Shown in pieces: positions 37,075 to 48,400 of a stretch of 64,000 nucleotides of DNA (position 1 is its first letter; each line of letters begins with the position of its first letter). A program made the translations under genes and the position numbers. Origin of the DNA: Primula veris (taxonomy: Eukaryota; Streptophyta; Magnoliopsida; Ericales; Primulaceae). A model generated the notes under the pieces. The model worked only from the letters and a program-made list of their open reading frames with translations, was not told where the DNA came from and ran no database searches. Location: positions 1,123,501 to 1,187,500 of the forward strand of contig OY821745.1 of NCBI GenBank assembly GCA_963682055.1, read 5' to 3'.

Positions 37075-37082
37075 CTTAAGGC
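37075..37082 (+). promoter_or_regulatory. TATA box of the right type-2 peptide gene
   Basis: TATAAATA in the context GCATATAAATAGG, 45 bases before the ATG at 37127. The left copy has GATATAATTAATAGG at this place, a clear divergence of the core promoter. Confidence 0.6.
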
Positions 37083-37126
37083 CAACTAGTAAATTAAGAA
37101 GTAAAAGAAATTTAGTATACTCAAGA

Positions 37127-37978
37127 ATGGCAACAAACTCATTCAAAAGTTTTATAATAACTATGTTCATTTTTGCTATGGTGTTATCTCCTATAATTGT
37201 AACTGAAGCAGCTAGATATCCTCCTCCTAAAGGTAGTTTACTGTTATCTTTTTTCATAGACTTGTAAATTGCACTTATTTTGATTAATATTATAGAGGAT
37301 TGGTGTTACAAAATGTAGTACCTAACTTTTTATTTTTATTTTTTTGTCTTACTTTATAAATGATTGGAAATTCTCTGTATTTTTTAAGATGTTCTAATAA
37401 CGTACGTATTAAACCGTTCGATTAGTCTCCTTCGTATATATAAGCCATTATCTTGCACTTCATCGCGTTAATCTCAACCATTTTGTGATTACTGGCAAGA
37501 TTGTGCTCAAATTATATTAACCAGAGAGACCATATATATATATAACTCACAATTCTACTTCCATATTTTCAGAACAAAAAAGTTAAAAATTAAATAAAAT
37601 GTTTATTAATGGTTAAGACTTGAGATGTTATCAGTAACGAGACCTATTAAACAATAGTGAATTTACTTACCAAGTTATGAACACTGAAAACGAATATTAA
37701 TCGAGTATATGATTACGTCTCCATAGATAGTAATACCGGTTTATTCTTTTGTAATCGTTGTTAATTTTCATTAACTTTCCGATGTATCATTAACTTTATA
37801 AACTTTCTGTGATTTCAATCCAAAGGAGTAAACTTACTGATTTATTTTTTTAATTTTTTCATATATAGATCCAATAATGTGTCCAGCATGCGTTTGTTGT
37901 GAACCTGCACCCGAGGGAACATGTTGCGGCTGTTGCACTACTCCGATTGAAACTCCAGTCGAAACCTCTACTCCATGA
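37127..37978 (+). CDS. Small secreted cysteine-rich peptide, type 2 (right copy)
   Basis: Exons 37127-37232 and 37869-37978 are joined by a 636-base phase-1 GT-AG intron and encode 71 residues. The signal peptide is nearly identical to the left copy (MATNSFKSF ... IVTEA). The mature part reads ARYPPPPK without the second proline-rich cysteine seen on the left, then DPIM, CPACVCC, EPAPEGT, CCGCC, TTPIETPVETSTP. The Lys-to-Glu changes (KPAPKGR to EPAPEGT) make the loop between the cysteine clusters acidic instead of basic, a notable shift for such a small peptide. It has a good TATA box. Function unknown; secretion is inferred. Confidence 0.75.
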
Positions 37979-39900
37979 TTAATTATGTTATAACTAAAAA
38001 TAAATACAGGAAGTCTTTTATTTTGTCATAAATAATTTGGAAAACAACACAGGTTGTATGTTGTTTATCAATGTTGTATGGTCTATATATGGTGACTATA
38101 TATATTTTTATGAAACATTTATGGGGATTACATAATATATAAGCTATATCATTTGAGTTAATTGGAAAACAAGTGGTTCGTGTTTCTTCTTTTTTCGTTT
38201 ACTGTGGATCTCATATGTTGTATCATGTCCAATCCACATTTAACAACTTCCTTTCAGCATTAAAAAAATGTCAGTTTACCATCATAGTCTCTGTTGCTGT
38301 TGCTAAACTGTTGATAGAATTTGGCGACACTCACTTTACCAACACTTTTTAAAAAGTAAATTGTTGCTATATTAACTTTTTCTTATAGTAACGTAACCGT
38401 ACATATATAGAAAATCTATGTTTTACTTTCGGAATATTTGAAATACATATTGCTATATTTTGGTGAGAAATATGTACCATGAAGGAGCAGAAAGTAGTTA
38501 AAATGACTGGCCAATCGAAAACCATGGCCGCCAACGAACGGAGACGCGAATTTTGTCCATATAATGCTAGCTATAATGTACACATTGAAAAGGTGAATGA
38601 GAAAAAAGATAGTTGCAATATGAAATTCACAACACAAAGGACTAGTCTAACAGATAATGGAATGTAAGTATTTTTTTTATATAATTAGTGGGAAAAACCC
38701 TCATTTTTAATTAATAATGATCTAGTTTTGAAAAAAGTGAATAATCTAATTAATAATTTGTCAATAAACTTAACTTTTTTTATTACTTCTAATTCAGATC
38801 TAGATATTAATTTCGTGCAAATTAATATGCAAAAGTTGTATTTAGATGTAAATTGACCTTAGAAACATGTGTAAACATGCCTAATAATTAATATGGATTG
38901 ATAAAGGAAACAGAATAGTCTTATGTTTTATGCATACAATTGAGGATTAATACAGACGTTAATGGTACAAATCACGTCACGTACTAAAAACTAAAACTAC
39001 TAAAAACCCAAATAAATATATTGGAACCCTAGTTAAATCTACCATAAATTTAAATATTAATTAAAAATAAAAAAATTATTAATTTTTTGTATTTTTAATA
39101 GATTGAGTTTTTATTACGTGGCGTGACTTGTAGCCTTACCCACTAATACAGCCGCCGTCGGCATACAGCCTAGACCAAGAGAATAATTGGGGGATGAGGA
39201 GATTATAGAGAGGAGATAGACGTAAGATTTTTTAATATATTAATTTTCTTTAAACTCATGTCACGCACTAAAAATGTAACAGCTATTAATAAACTCAAAT
39301 ATAACTAGCTTAAAATTAATTTAAAATTAAAAATAAAAAATACTATTGATTGTCACATAATAATTAATAGTGCCCCGGGTTTATATAATCATTTTTATTT
39401 ATCTAGGAAAGAAGAAAACTTAGGAGATAAGGGAAAGAGGCTTTTACATGGACCATTTTAATGCCCGCCATTATATCTTTAACTAAAATCTAATGGCTTT
39501 GAATCCTTGGGGATAGTATTAATTTTTTATAATTATGTACATAATTTATTTCGCTAATGACCTCTGTAGTTTAATGTAAGGATTTTTCTGGTCCCGTTTA
39601 TATAAATAAAACAAAAACAGACCTGGTTTCATATATAAAGATAACAGATTTGGTCCTTTATTTCGAAAAGAAGAAATTATAAGTATGATTTTTGTTTCCA
39701 TGTCAAAGTTAAAAAAAAAAACTTATTTGGTATAATTGTATTTTTGGTTAAATGTTTGTCAACTAATCGTATTTGATAAGTTTTAGGTAAATATTTTGTA
39801 ATTTATTCTCCGTATCTAATAAGTTTTAGTTAAATACTTGATTTTTTTTTACGACGATAAAAAAAAAACTCATTTGTAAGGTGGCCTAGAGGTCCCAAAA
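37979..39900. other. Right-arm spacer without gene
   Basis: 3' flank of the type-2 gene, then AT-rich sequence. The part near 38500-38570 aligns with 7020-7080 of the left arm. The 38640-39760 stretch has no clear left-arm partner. No gene is supported. Confidence 0.4.
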
Positions 39901-40466
39901 CACTGGAACCGGCACTGGATATCTCAATACTTGAATGCAAATTCAGCTCTTGGATAGGTAAATTTTAAGCTGGAATGTGGTTTTGAATTCTAGAAAACTC
40001 TCTGATGTCGTGATACGGGGGTTCTTTGCACTTCGTTTCCCGGTGTTAACTTGTAATCTTGAGTTTCACGGAACATCTCTTCTCTGGATGCATAGCATAT
40101 ACATGTCTCTTGAACGGACAATGAAATAAGTATTTTTTCTACTATCTTCACTTCTCGTCGATGTCTGTCAAGCATAGTAATTTACCTAATAAAAACTCTT
40201 ATTCAATCAATCAGTTTTGAAATATCATGGTGTTTTTATACTTGTTTATCATGTCCTATTTATGTCCTATTTTCTGTTCTTTGTTTGTTTTTAAATTCAA
40301 CTTTATAAACATGTCAATAGGTTATAAAATGTATTTTTGATAAATTCATTTCTTGAGCACATGTTTGTTATTCCTTATATATATATTACTCCTTTTCAAA
40401 TTATATTTAGAAATTAAACCTTTTTTTTTATTTTTTACTTTAAATTGGTAAATTAAAATATGTATC

Positions 40467-41035
40467 TGATAAAGCCATAACTTTGGTCGGTCGCGTTAGG
40501 CTTTTCAATAATGATATAAAGATAAATCAACCGTGAATAAATGATACTTCCTGATCTTTATTATTGATCGGATTATTGTCCTTGTTCGGACTATTACATT
40601 TGCTCAGATTAGTATTTCGGTTCTACAATTATGCTCGATATAACCATTTGATCTCTCGTCTTGATCTTTCTCCTCTCTTATTCAGTGCTCGGCTGTCTTT
40701 TCTCGGTTTATTTCTCGAAGTGATATGCTTTGGTTAGTTTCTCTCTTTTCTTAACTTCTCTCTATATTTTTTGGATAGATTTTCTGGTCCTTTTCTAGGA
40801 GGGGTAGTTGGCTATTTATAGGCAACTGCGCCTTCTAGGATATTGACAAATGTCTTCATCCCAGGGGTTTTTCAGACAAGGGTCCCCCTTTGATTGGGCT
40901 TGGGCTTTTGGGTAGTAACACCTCAATTCCTATAAAAAGTATGAGATGACCCATTTAAGCGTTGGATACCCAGTTATAAAGTGAGTTGATTATGACCCGA
41001 ATAAAATATTCGGGTCTGATTTTTACGTCCTATCA
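40467..41035. mobile_element. Solo LTR (569 bp) with 5-bp target duplication
   Basis: It starts TGATAAAGCC and ends CGTCCTATCA, so the termini are TGATA...TATCA, the TG...CA form of an LTR. GTATC flanks it on both sides (40462-40466 and 41036-41040). The left arm of the inverted duplication has the uninterrupted site (around 4129-4140, reverse strand, ATGTATCTGAATC), proving an insertion after duplication or loss in one arm. No internal region remains, so it is a recombination-derived solo LTR. A TATTTATAGG phrase near 40830 could be its TATA box. Confidence 0.85.
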
Positions 41036-41562
41036 GTATCTGAATCAATAATTATTGGGATACTGTATATATATTAAAAAAGAAAAGTTTAGAACCCGAA
41101 ATCTCATTTATCGTACTTTTGGAAGAATAATATTTAGAAGGTTACATATATTCCAATCCCACTCATAGTTATCAATTACGGGGTGTGAAGCGGGAAGCTT
41201 GACATGAAATGTAACTATTCAAAAGGAACGTTTTTACTTGTATAATAGTTTTCACGGTTCCTGCTATGTACGTAGGTACGTAGACGGTAGCTGTGTCGAT
41301 CTGATATGTGAAAAAAAGGATATTCATAAGATTAGTGATTATTTGGTGAGAATGTTTCAACATGTGAACCTACCAAGTAATTACAGTTTTTGAAACCAAA
41401 AAATTGATAGCTGAGATCGATCATACACACCTTGTAATATGAGAAACGCTGCTTAGGTTTTTTTGTAACATAAAAATTGAAAAAAAGGCATTAATTCTGG
41501 AATATTTATTCAAACTGGCAGTAATATATATATGTTCGGTAATTATATTTTACAAAAAATAC

Positions 41563-41944
41563 GAGTCCAAATCTTCTACCCCATTTCTCTATCCCTTCCG
41601 TGCCCCTTTGCTGATTTTATCCAAAAAAAAAATCTAAAAAACTTAAAAAAAATTGTACAATTACTATAATACATGTATCAATGCATTCCAATAATTATTT
41701 TTAAAAGAAAATCCACACAAATTTTGTTTTGGAATAAATGTATAAATTAGTGTAAATTAAACATTGAATATTAAAAAAATTGTCTAAAACAATATTATGC
41801 TCAAATGATTTAAAATTTGAATACAATATAATATAAAAGTTTATAAAGTTGCTGTATAAGTTATGAAAACTTTAAATTTAAGTAAAAATAAGAAAAGAGA
41901 CATGGAAACGGATAGAAAATAGTGATAAAAGATTTGAATTCAGG
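41563..41944. mobile_element. hAT-like MITE (382 bp) with 8-bp target duplication
   Basis: AAAAATAC flanks the element on both sides (41555-41562 and 41945-41952). The left end begins GAGTCCAAATCTTCTACC and the right end, reverse complemented, contains GAATTCAAATCTTTTATC; similarity runs about 30 bases through TTTCTATCC. The left arm lacks it: there ACAAAAAATAC continues straight into ATGCCAGG (reverse strand near 3625-3645). Eight-base duplications are typical of hAT elements. No coding capacity. Confidence 0.8.
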
Positions 41945-42097
41945 AAAAATACATGCCAGAAAGCAACTTCCAAGCAAAAGCAATCAAAATACTTGGAAAT
42001 TAACTCCAAAAGTATGAAGAAAATTTAGTCAAAGTCTCCTCCAAACTTTCCAACTTTCCAAAAATTGACTCCAAGTCTTTCTCATGAGTTTAATTAT

Positions 42098-42290
42098 CAC
42101 TCCAGAATAATATTTGATTTAATGAAAATCAAAATTTGTTACAAATCTGTCACTAATTTAAAAAACTGTCACAAGCACGTTGCTAATTTAAAAAATTGTC
42201 ATAAAGCCGTCACAAAAACCGTCGCTAATAAGCTCGTAACAAAAAATACCGTCAATAATACCGTCGCTATTTAAGTATTTTTTTATAATG
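42098..42290. mobile_element. CACTA-type MITE (193 bp) with paralogous empty site
   Basis: It starts CACTCCAGAATAATATTTG and ends TTTTTTTATAATG, a mutated TAGTG. TAT flanks it on both sides (42095-42097, 42291-42293). The left arm shows the empty site GTTTAATTATTTCC (reverse strand near 3478-3491). Internal motifs (CTGTCAC, GCCGTCAC, CCGTCGCTA) and the end sequence match the 36017-36218 element in reverse orientation. It sits about 170 bases upstream of the type-1 peptide gene. Confidence 0.85.
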
Positions 42291-42368
42291 TATTTCCAGT
42301 CAGTCTTCAAGTCTTTTCATGTTTCCATTTAAGATACTTGGAATTACAAACACACACAAATTAAGCCT

Positions 42369-42376
42369 TATAAAAT
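42369..42376 (+). promoter_or_regulatory. TATA box of the right type-1 peptide gene
   Basis: TATAAAAT, 83 bases before the last upstream base of the ATG at 42459; identical in the left copy. Confidence 0.55.
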
Positions 42377-42458
42377 AAGCATTCCTCCATTTGATTTTCA
42401 GTACAAATTTTAACTAACACAACAAATTATTATTTTCTACATTCATATATTTAGATTT

Positions 42459-42824
42459 ATGGCTCGTTATTCCCTTAGTTCGACTCTCCTCGTAGTTTTC
42501 ATCGTGTCGCTCGTTCTTTTCCCAGTTTTACCTTGTCAAGCAAGGAAGCATCACCATGGTATTTATTTTTAATTTCGATTAATTTTTCATCGTCTTATAA
42601 TTTAGTTTTTGAAATAAATGTTTATGTACACTTTTTATATTTATCTTTCAACTCGTTTACTATATTGATTTCTCTTGTTTCTTTTTTCCACTTTTATCGC
42701 AGAGTCTATGAGGAAGCCTTATTGTCCGAATTGCCGTTGTTGTGTCAATGACTCGCCACCACCTCCATGTTGTTACTGTGCATGTCCGGTGCTCACGAAT
42801 AAACCAGAAAGTATAACACCTTGA
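42459..42824 (+). CDS. Small secreted cysteine-rich peptide, type 1 (right copy)
   Basis: Exons 42459-42558 and 42703-42824 with a 144-base phase-1 GT-AG intron give 73 residues, the same structure as the left copy. The signal peptide is MARYSLSS plus a hydrophobic core and PVLPCQA; the mature part is RKHHH, ESMRKPY, CPNCRCC, VNDSPPPP, CCYCACP, and the tail LTNKPESITP. Differences from the left copy are conservative (Phe/Leu and Ile/Val in the leader, Val/Phe after the first cluster, Leu/Val near the end). Both copies being intact with the same splice sites argues for recent duplication, selection, or gene conversion between arms. Confidence 0.77.
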
Positions 42825-42959
42825 AGGAAATTCATACACAAATCAATAAATGGAGCCTCAAATTTAAGGAATTATTTGAATCTACTTAGAAATTCCCAAT
42901 AGTAACTATTGTTGTTATAGAAAGAGGCCTTATATATATACATGTACCTAGCTTATATG

Positions 42960-43058
42960 CATGTCTAAACCATATAAGTTTAAACATAAGTATTTCATCG
43001 GGAAGTTGCGAAATTATGTCAAGAGATGCGCTTTCCTTTCGAATTGTTAGCGCAACCC
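42960..43058 (-). pseudogene. F-box gene fragment at the tip of the right arm
   Basis: The minus strand encodes NWVALTIRK through ISQLPDEIL, then diverges from the F-box gene exactly as in the left fragment. The 5' part of the fragment (before NWVAL) is missing because the arm ends here. It has no start of its own and is non-functional. Confidence 0.7.
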
Positions 43059-43269
43059 AATTGTGTGTCGTCTCTTTGATTTTTCCCATAAATAAAACAC
43101 TGAATCCAGTAATAATGGATTTATTTCTTTCATGTTATAACATAGCTGATAAAATTTTCGGATAATTAGCCATGCCGTGATCGATGCTGCAAAGTAAATA
43201 AAGTTTTATCTACCACGATGACAATCGGGAAGTGGAACATAGTATTATATAAAAAAATATGATTTTAAG

Positions 43270-43363
43270 TTTAAACAAATCCGGCTCAAAACATGTAGCT
43301 AATAGGCTCGTCACAAAAAAAAAAAAAAACTATCACAATTCTCGTAGGTATTTGTACATTTTT
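43270..43363 (-). mobile_element. One end of a CACTA-type element
   Basis: On the minus strand, CACTACAAAAAAATGTAC begins at 43363, followed by a long T-run, TGTGACGAGCC and other GACG motifs typical of CACTA subterminal repeats. I could not find the other end, so size and integrity are unknown. Confidence 0.45.
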
Positions 43364-45310
43364 TTGTAGTGCGTGTTTATGAGCTCGTCATTTTTTAAAG
43401 TAATGAACATTTTTTTGATATCTGAAAATAGTATATTCATCACTAATTTATGACGGATTGAGTATTTAGGTATCATATTATCATTTCTATTAAACCAGTT
43501 GACGATCAAAACATGAAGTAACTAGTAGCAGGCTAAAAAGGTACCCCGTCATACTCTATTATGAAAAACCCAATCTTCTATTATGTATCTTGAAAAATCT
43601 TTATCGATTTTAGATTTTCAACACCCTAGCAAGCTATAATTATTTTTAACAAAAATAAACTATTTCCGCCACCGGATCATAATACATTTATTGCTTATCG
43701 AAAAAGCTTAAAGTAATCAAATTCCACAGATAAATCAACATCAACAGGTAAGCCTTTTATCTAAAGAAATCAAGGAGCCAAAATATTTGATATTTCTGTT
43801 ATCTTAACTGGATTTTTTAAAATGCAAAAAATAGTCGGCCAATTTTGTCACCACCAATTAAATACATTTGCACAATTCACTATTTACTCGTCTACTATCC
43901 TCACAACTACTAAGTATTGCGTTTTCTATTGTATATTTATTTGTTGCAAATTTAATGTTTGCCTTGATCAAGGGGCACATTTTGACAACGAAGTACGCAT
44001 GCTCGGAAAAGGCATCTGATGATAAACTGATATTTTCATTTATACCGAGCTAGTTGACATATGTTTAAACATTGGGAATTTGCTAATTGTAATATGATAC
44101 TACTAGTAGTTAAGAATGTAAACATGCATGACCGGAATTTATCCACCTTGCAAGAAAAAAAAAATTTAGCATCATAAATTTTCTTCGGTTATGTTGCTAA
44201 AATGGTCGTGGTCATTCATAATAAATTTTCATTTGAAAAGTCTACACATAATCCTAGTTTAAAAATAACATTTCTAATAAATGAAAAAAGAAATTAACAT
44301 CTAGTAGAAAAAATAGTGTGGAATTACAAATAATGGAGTAAATAAAAAAATTGATACGTTTTTTATCATATTCTTTTAGTATTTAGTTTTATTCACACAA
44401 TCAACAATTATCATACTAAATGAGATACATTATCGTTATAATTTTTATAATTGAAAAATTATAATGATAATGCATCTCATTTGAAGTAACAATATAACTT
44501 TTTAATTTAAGTATATTTTTTATTTTAATAGTTTTATATATTAAAAAATACAAATCTATATTATACTTGTTTCGAGTTATTCTCAATATATGATTAAGTA
44601 CTACATCTCTACATTAATAATTGTACACTTAAGTTTTAAGTATCCGGATAAATTCCGGTCATGCATGTTTACATCCGTGTCCCGACCTGCACCTGACCCG
44701 AAATTTCCCGACCCGAAAATGTCGATCATCCATCTCTAATATCTCCCATTTAGTGTCTTGGGAGTTAATATTTTTTGTTACTGGATTATGTTTATAATAT
44801 AAGTTTCGAATTTCGTATCCTTTTTTGGGTGAATAAATTGATAGTAAGTTTTGGTATTAGTCATGCTCTAACAACTAATTTTGTACATTTCAAAGATCTG
44901 AAAGACTTTTGGTGTAGAATGATGTGATCAAACTTTATCATGTGCAACATTAGTCATGAAATATATTTGATTTTGGAGTCATGAATCTTGGTATGCATGC
45001 AAACATAATTTCCCACCATTCCCTAGTACTTCCATTAATGCCCTAACTAATTCATACCCATGCATTGTGATCAAAACCTCAACTTTCATCCTCCTCATTC
45101 AATATAATCAACCCGAATCACTATAATAAAATGTCAGGATACCATGAGAACATCTGATATTATAGTAAGTGTCGCTAAATTTAGCAACACAACTATGTTT
45201 CAGCAGTGTCATTAGCTAGCGAGACTCACTTTATTATCAAAATAGCAATAGTACGTCTCTTGCAATTCTGACATCTTTGTGTAGCGAAATAACTTTACTA
45301 TCACAACCAA
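43364..45310. other. Intergenic region with an inverted-repeat element
   Basis: GTAAACATGCATGACCGG at about 44118 recurs in reverse complement at about 44655-44672, with pairing for about 27 bases, and the centre (44418-44483) has a hairpin whose arms include AAATGAGATACATTATCG. This suggests a degenerate foldback element of about 555 bp. A hydrophobic open frame at 43868-44053 has no other support and is not called. Confidence 0.45.
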
Positions 45311-45313
45311 TTC

Positions 45314-45315
<2 letters not shown>

Positions 45316-45346
<31 letters not shown>
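45316..45346 (+). repeat. (AT)n microsatellite at the GDSL promoter
   Basis: About 15 AT dinucleotides centred 75 bases before the ATG at 45407, the position where a TATA box would be expected. Length change could affect promoter spacing. Confidence 0.7.
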
Positions 45347-45347
<1 letters not shown>

Positions 45348-45406
45348 TCGAAAGACTCGCTTCAAAAATTCCTCAAACTCCATAATTTTGTAAAAAGAAG
45401 ATAAAC

Positions 45407-48400
45407 ATGGGCACTCAATATTGCAATGTCGCATTGCTTATAGTCTATGTTGGTATGGCAATAGCCTTATTATGTGGAAAAGCTCAAGATACCACTCTTG
45501 TACCTGCTATTATGACATTTGGTGATTCTGTTGTAGATGTGGGCAATAATGATTATATACACACTTTCTTTAAGGCTAATTACCCACCTTATGGGAGAGA
45601 TTTTGTTAACAGGCAAGCCACTGGGAGGTTCTGTAATGGAAAATTAGCCACTGATATTACCGGTAAGTTTTTTTTTTCCGATAAGTTATTACCGGTAAGA
45701 TATATTTGCTAGCTACTTACACGTTTTTTAGTTACATTAAATCATTAATCGGCCATACTTTTCAACATGAGTTGTCATCCGAGAGTTTATGTTTTTCACC
45801 CTCTACTTAAACTCCATTTCGGTTTAGTGACCTCTGGCACAAGAAATCGTTTTTAGTACCCTCTACTTAATAATTATTGGATGAAATGATGACGTGACAA
45901 TGACAAAAATACCTCCATGTAACGGAAATAGGTGAGGTGACAGTAATGCCGTTACTACACATCATGATTCTTTTTAGTCCTCATTGTCTCTAACCGATGT
46001 AATTTTTTTTTTTTGTATTTTGTGCATAGCCGAAACATTGGGGTTCACTAGTTATCCACCGGCGTATCTTAGCCCGCAAGCCTCTGGAAATAACCTCCTG
46101 ATTGGAGCAAATTTCGCTTCTGCTGGATCCGGCTATGATGATAAAACATCAATGATGAGTGTAAGTAGACGAAAATTTTGCCTCTGGAAATTCAACATTT
46201 TTTTTTTATATATAAATCAACGTATTAAGTCCCCAATTTATAGAAGACTCGAAGGATATGGGCATTTCATAATCCTTCTTAATTGGTTATAAAAGAAATG
46301 CTTTACTCTCAAATCCGAAAACAACTTAGTAAAATGAACTTTTCTTTTGGCAGCATGCGATTTCATTATCGCAACAGTTGGAGTATTACAGAGAGTACCA
46401 AAGCAAGCTAGCACAAGTCGCAGGAAGTCAAAGAGCAGCAACTATAGTTAAAGATAGCTTATACATATTGAGTGCCGGGAGTAGCGATTTTCTCCAAAAT
46501 TACTATGTTAACCCTTTGCTCAACAAAGCATACACTGTGGATCAGTACTCCACTTACCTTGTTGACATCTTCTCAAGCTTTGTCAGGGTAATAGAATTTA
46601 ACCTCTTAGAATTATTTTTGTTATTTTTTATCTCGTATGGCCAAAATAATACGAAAAAACGCTTTACAAACAATGCTTTCTGTATTTTGTAATTGAAATA
46701 CTACTGCTAGTACTTGTAGTTGTGTTCAATTAATTACTGAAAACGCAAAATAAAGGACTACGAAGGTGGCACGAAATAGACACTCATAGGGAAATCTCTC
46801 TAAAATTGTGCAAGAAGGACGTGTTAGGGTCGATCAGGCGAATCAATGAAAGACAGAAATACTTGAACTCAAAACCGAGCACACACACACTTTGATAACG
46901 GAGTTCATCCAAATTGGCTACGTATACGGGCCGCTACATGTGACACTTAATATTATTAAGAGGATTACAAACGTAATCTAGCTAAACACAAAGCTATGGT
47001 TCTCTCGCAAATAGAACTCTCTCTTTATAATATAGAGGTGTTTTGTGTAGGTGTAATTAAAATATAAGATATTTGGGCATATAAATAGAACCCTTAGTGG
47101 ATCATATTACAATTCTTAGTGATGTGGGATAATTAGAAAACATGGCCAAACCTCATTTGGCTCCACAACTCAACAATCTCCCACTTGGAGTCAAATGTCG
47201 AGTGCTTCAAAAGAACTCCAATTAACCCCGACCACCGAACTCACTGTGCTCCTCCGAGCAGAATGCTCCCATCGGTATCGTTGTATAGTAATTGATACTC
47301 TGCCGTCATCGGCGAGTTACTCATTCTTCTAGTGTAGCGGCGATCCTGAGCCTCAAGCTCGGAGCCCTACTGAGGTTGCACACAGCCTCAGTTTGTCGAT
47401 TGTAACAGTCTTCGTTAGCATATCGGCGGGGTTCTTAGCACCCTCAATCTTTTCTAGCGCGAAGATTCCATCTTCTAGAACAGCCCGGATAAAATGGTAA
47501 TGAATCTGTATGTGCTTTTTCGTGAATGGAATACAGGATTCTTAGCTAGCTGAACTGCACTTTGACTATCACAGTGTAGAACTCCCTTTTCGGTTTTCTG
47601 ACCGAGCTCCTTCAAGAAACCTTGCAACCAAATCATCTCTTTGCTTGCTTCCGTCATCGCGACGTACTCAGCCTCTGTGGTCGACAATGCAACAATCTTT
47701 TGCAACTTAGATGTCCAACTCACAGCAGTACCACCGAAGGTACAAACACATCCCGTTGTGCTCTTTCGGCTGTCCAGATCACCGGCCATGTCAGCATCCA
47801 CATAGCCGTGCAGGCCTTCCGAGGTCTTTCGGAAACATAATGCCAAACTCACGGTACCCGAGAGATATCTCAATATCCACTTCACAGCTTTCCAATGGTG
47901 TTTTCCTGGGTTACTCATGTAACGACTGACAACTCCCACTGCATGGGCAATGTCCGGTCTTGTACACACCATAGCGTACATCAAGCTATCAATTGCTAAA
48001 GCGTAGGGTATGTTCGACATACGATCCTTTCCTTCCTCGTCTGAGGGTGATTGTTTCTTCGACAAGCTAAAGTGTGCGGCTAGCGGTGAGCCTACAGCCT
48101 TGGCATCACTCATGCTAAACCGTGCCAACACTTTCTTTACATACTCGGCTTGCGACAGAAACAAAGACCCATCCCTTCCTCGGAAAATCCTCATACCGAG
48201 GATCTTCATCATCCCCATCGTCGTCGTCTCTCTTGCGACGTTATGTGCGACACTCCTAGATAGTGTTAGGCGGATCACTCCCAACACTTGACGGTCTAAG
48301 AGTTTCCACGCCTCCTCGGTGGTCGTGATCGGCCTTTCCTCAAGGAGAAGTGTCTGATGCATCTTTCTCCCGTAGAGGTAGTCCTCTATCTGCATTCTCC

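Larger units (their letters stand above)
36770..43058 (-). repeat. Right arm of large inverted duplication
   Basis: Reverse-complement partner of 2700-8450; see that entry for paired landmarks. Relative to the left arm it carries a solo LTR, a MITE with an 8-bp duplication and a CACTA MITE, and lacks the internal tandem duplication. The outer edge is sharp: homology to the F-box fragment ends inside the codons before NWVALTIRK (about 43058). Confidence 0.85.

Noticed and set aside
36017..42290. The two CACTA MITEs could bracket a 6.3-kb composite transposon carrying the type-2 peptide gene
   Set aside because: Each has its own pair of termini and its own 3-bp duplication (AAC and TAT), and the left arm keeps the same gene order with an empty site, so they are separate small insertions.
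43868..44053. Hydrophobic 61-codon frame as another secreted peptide
   Set aside because: No cysteine-rich second exon follows, and a different frame overlaps it.
47622..48291. Several plus-strand frames inside the copia element
   Set aside because: They are shadows of the long minus-strand Gag-RNase H frame.
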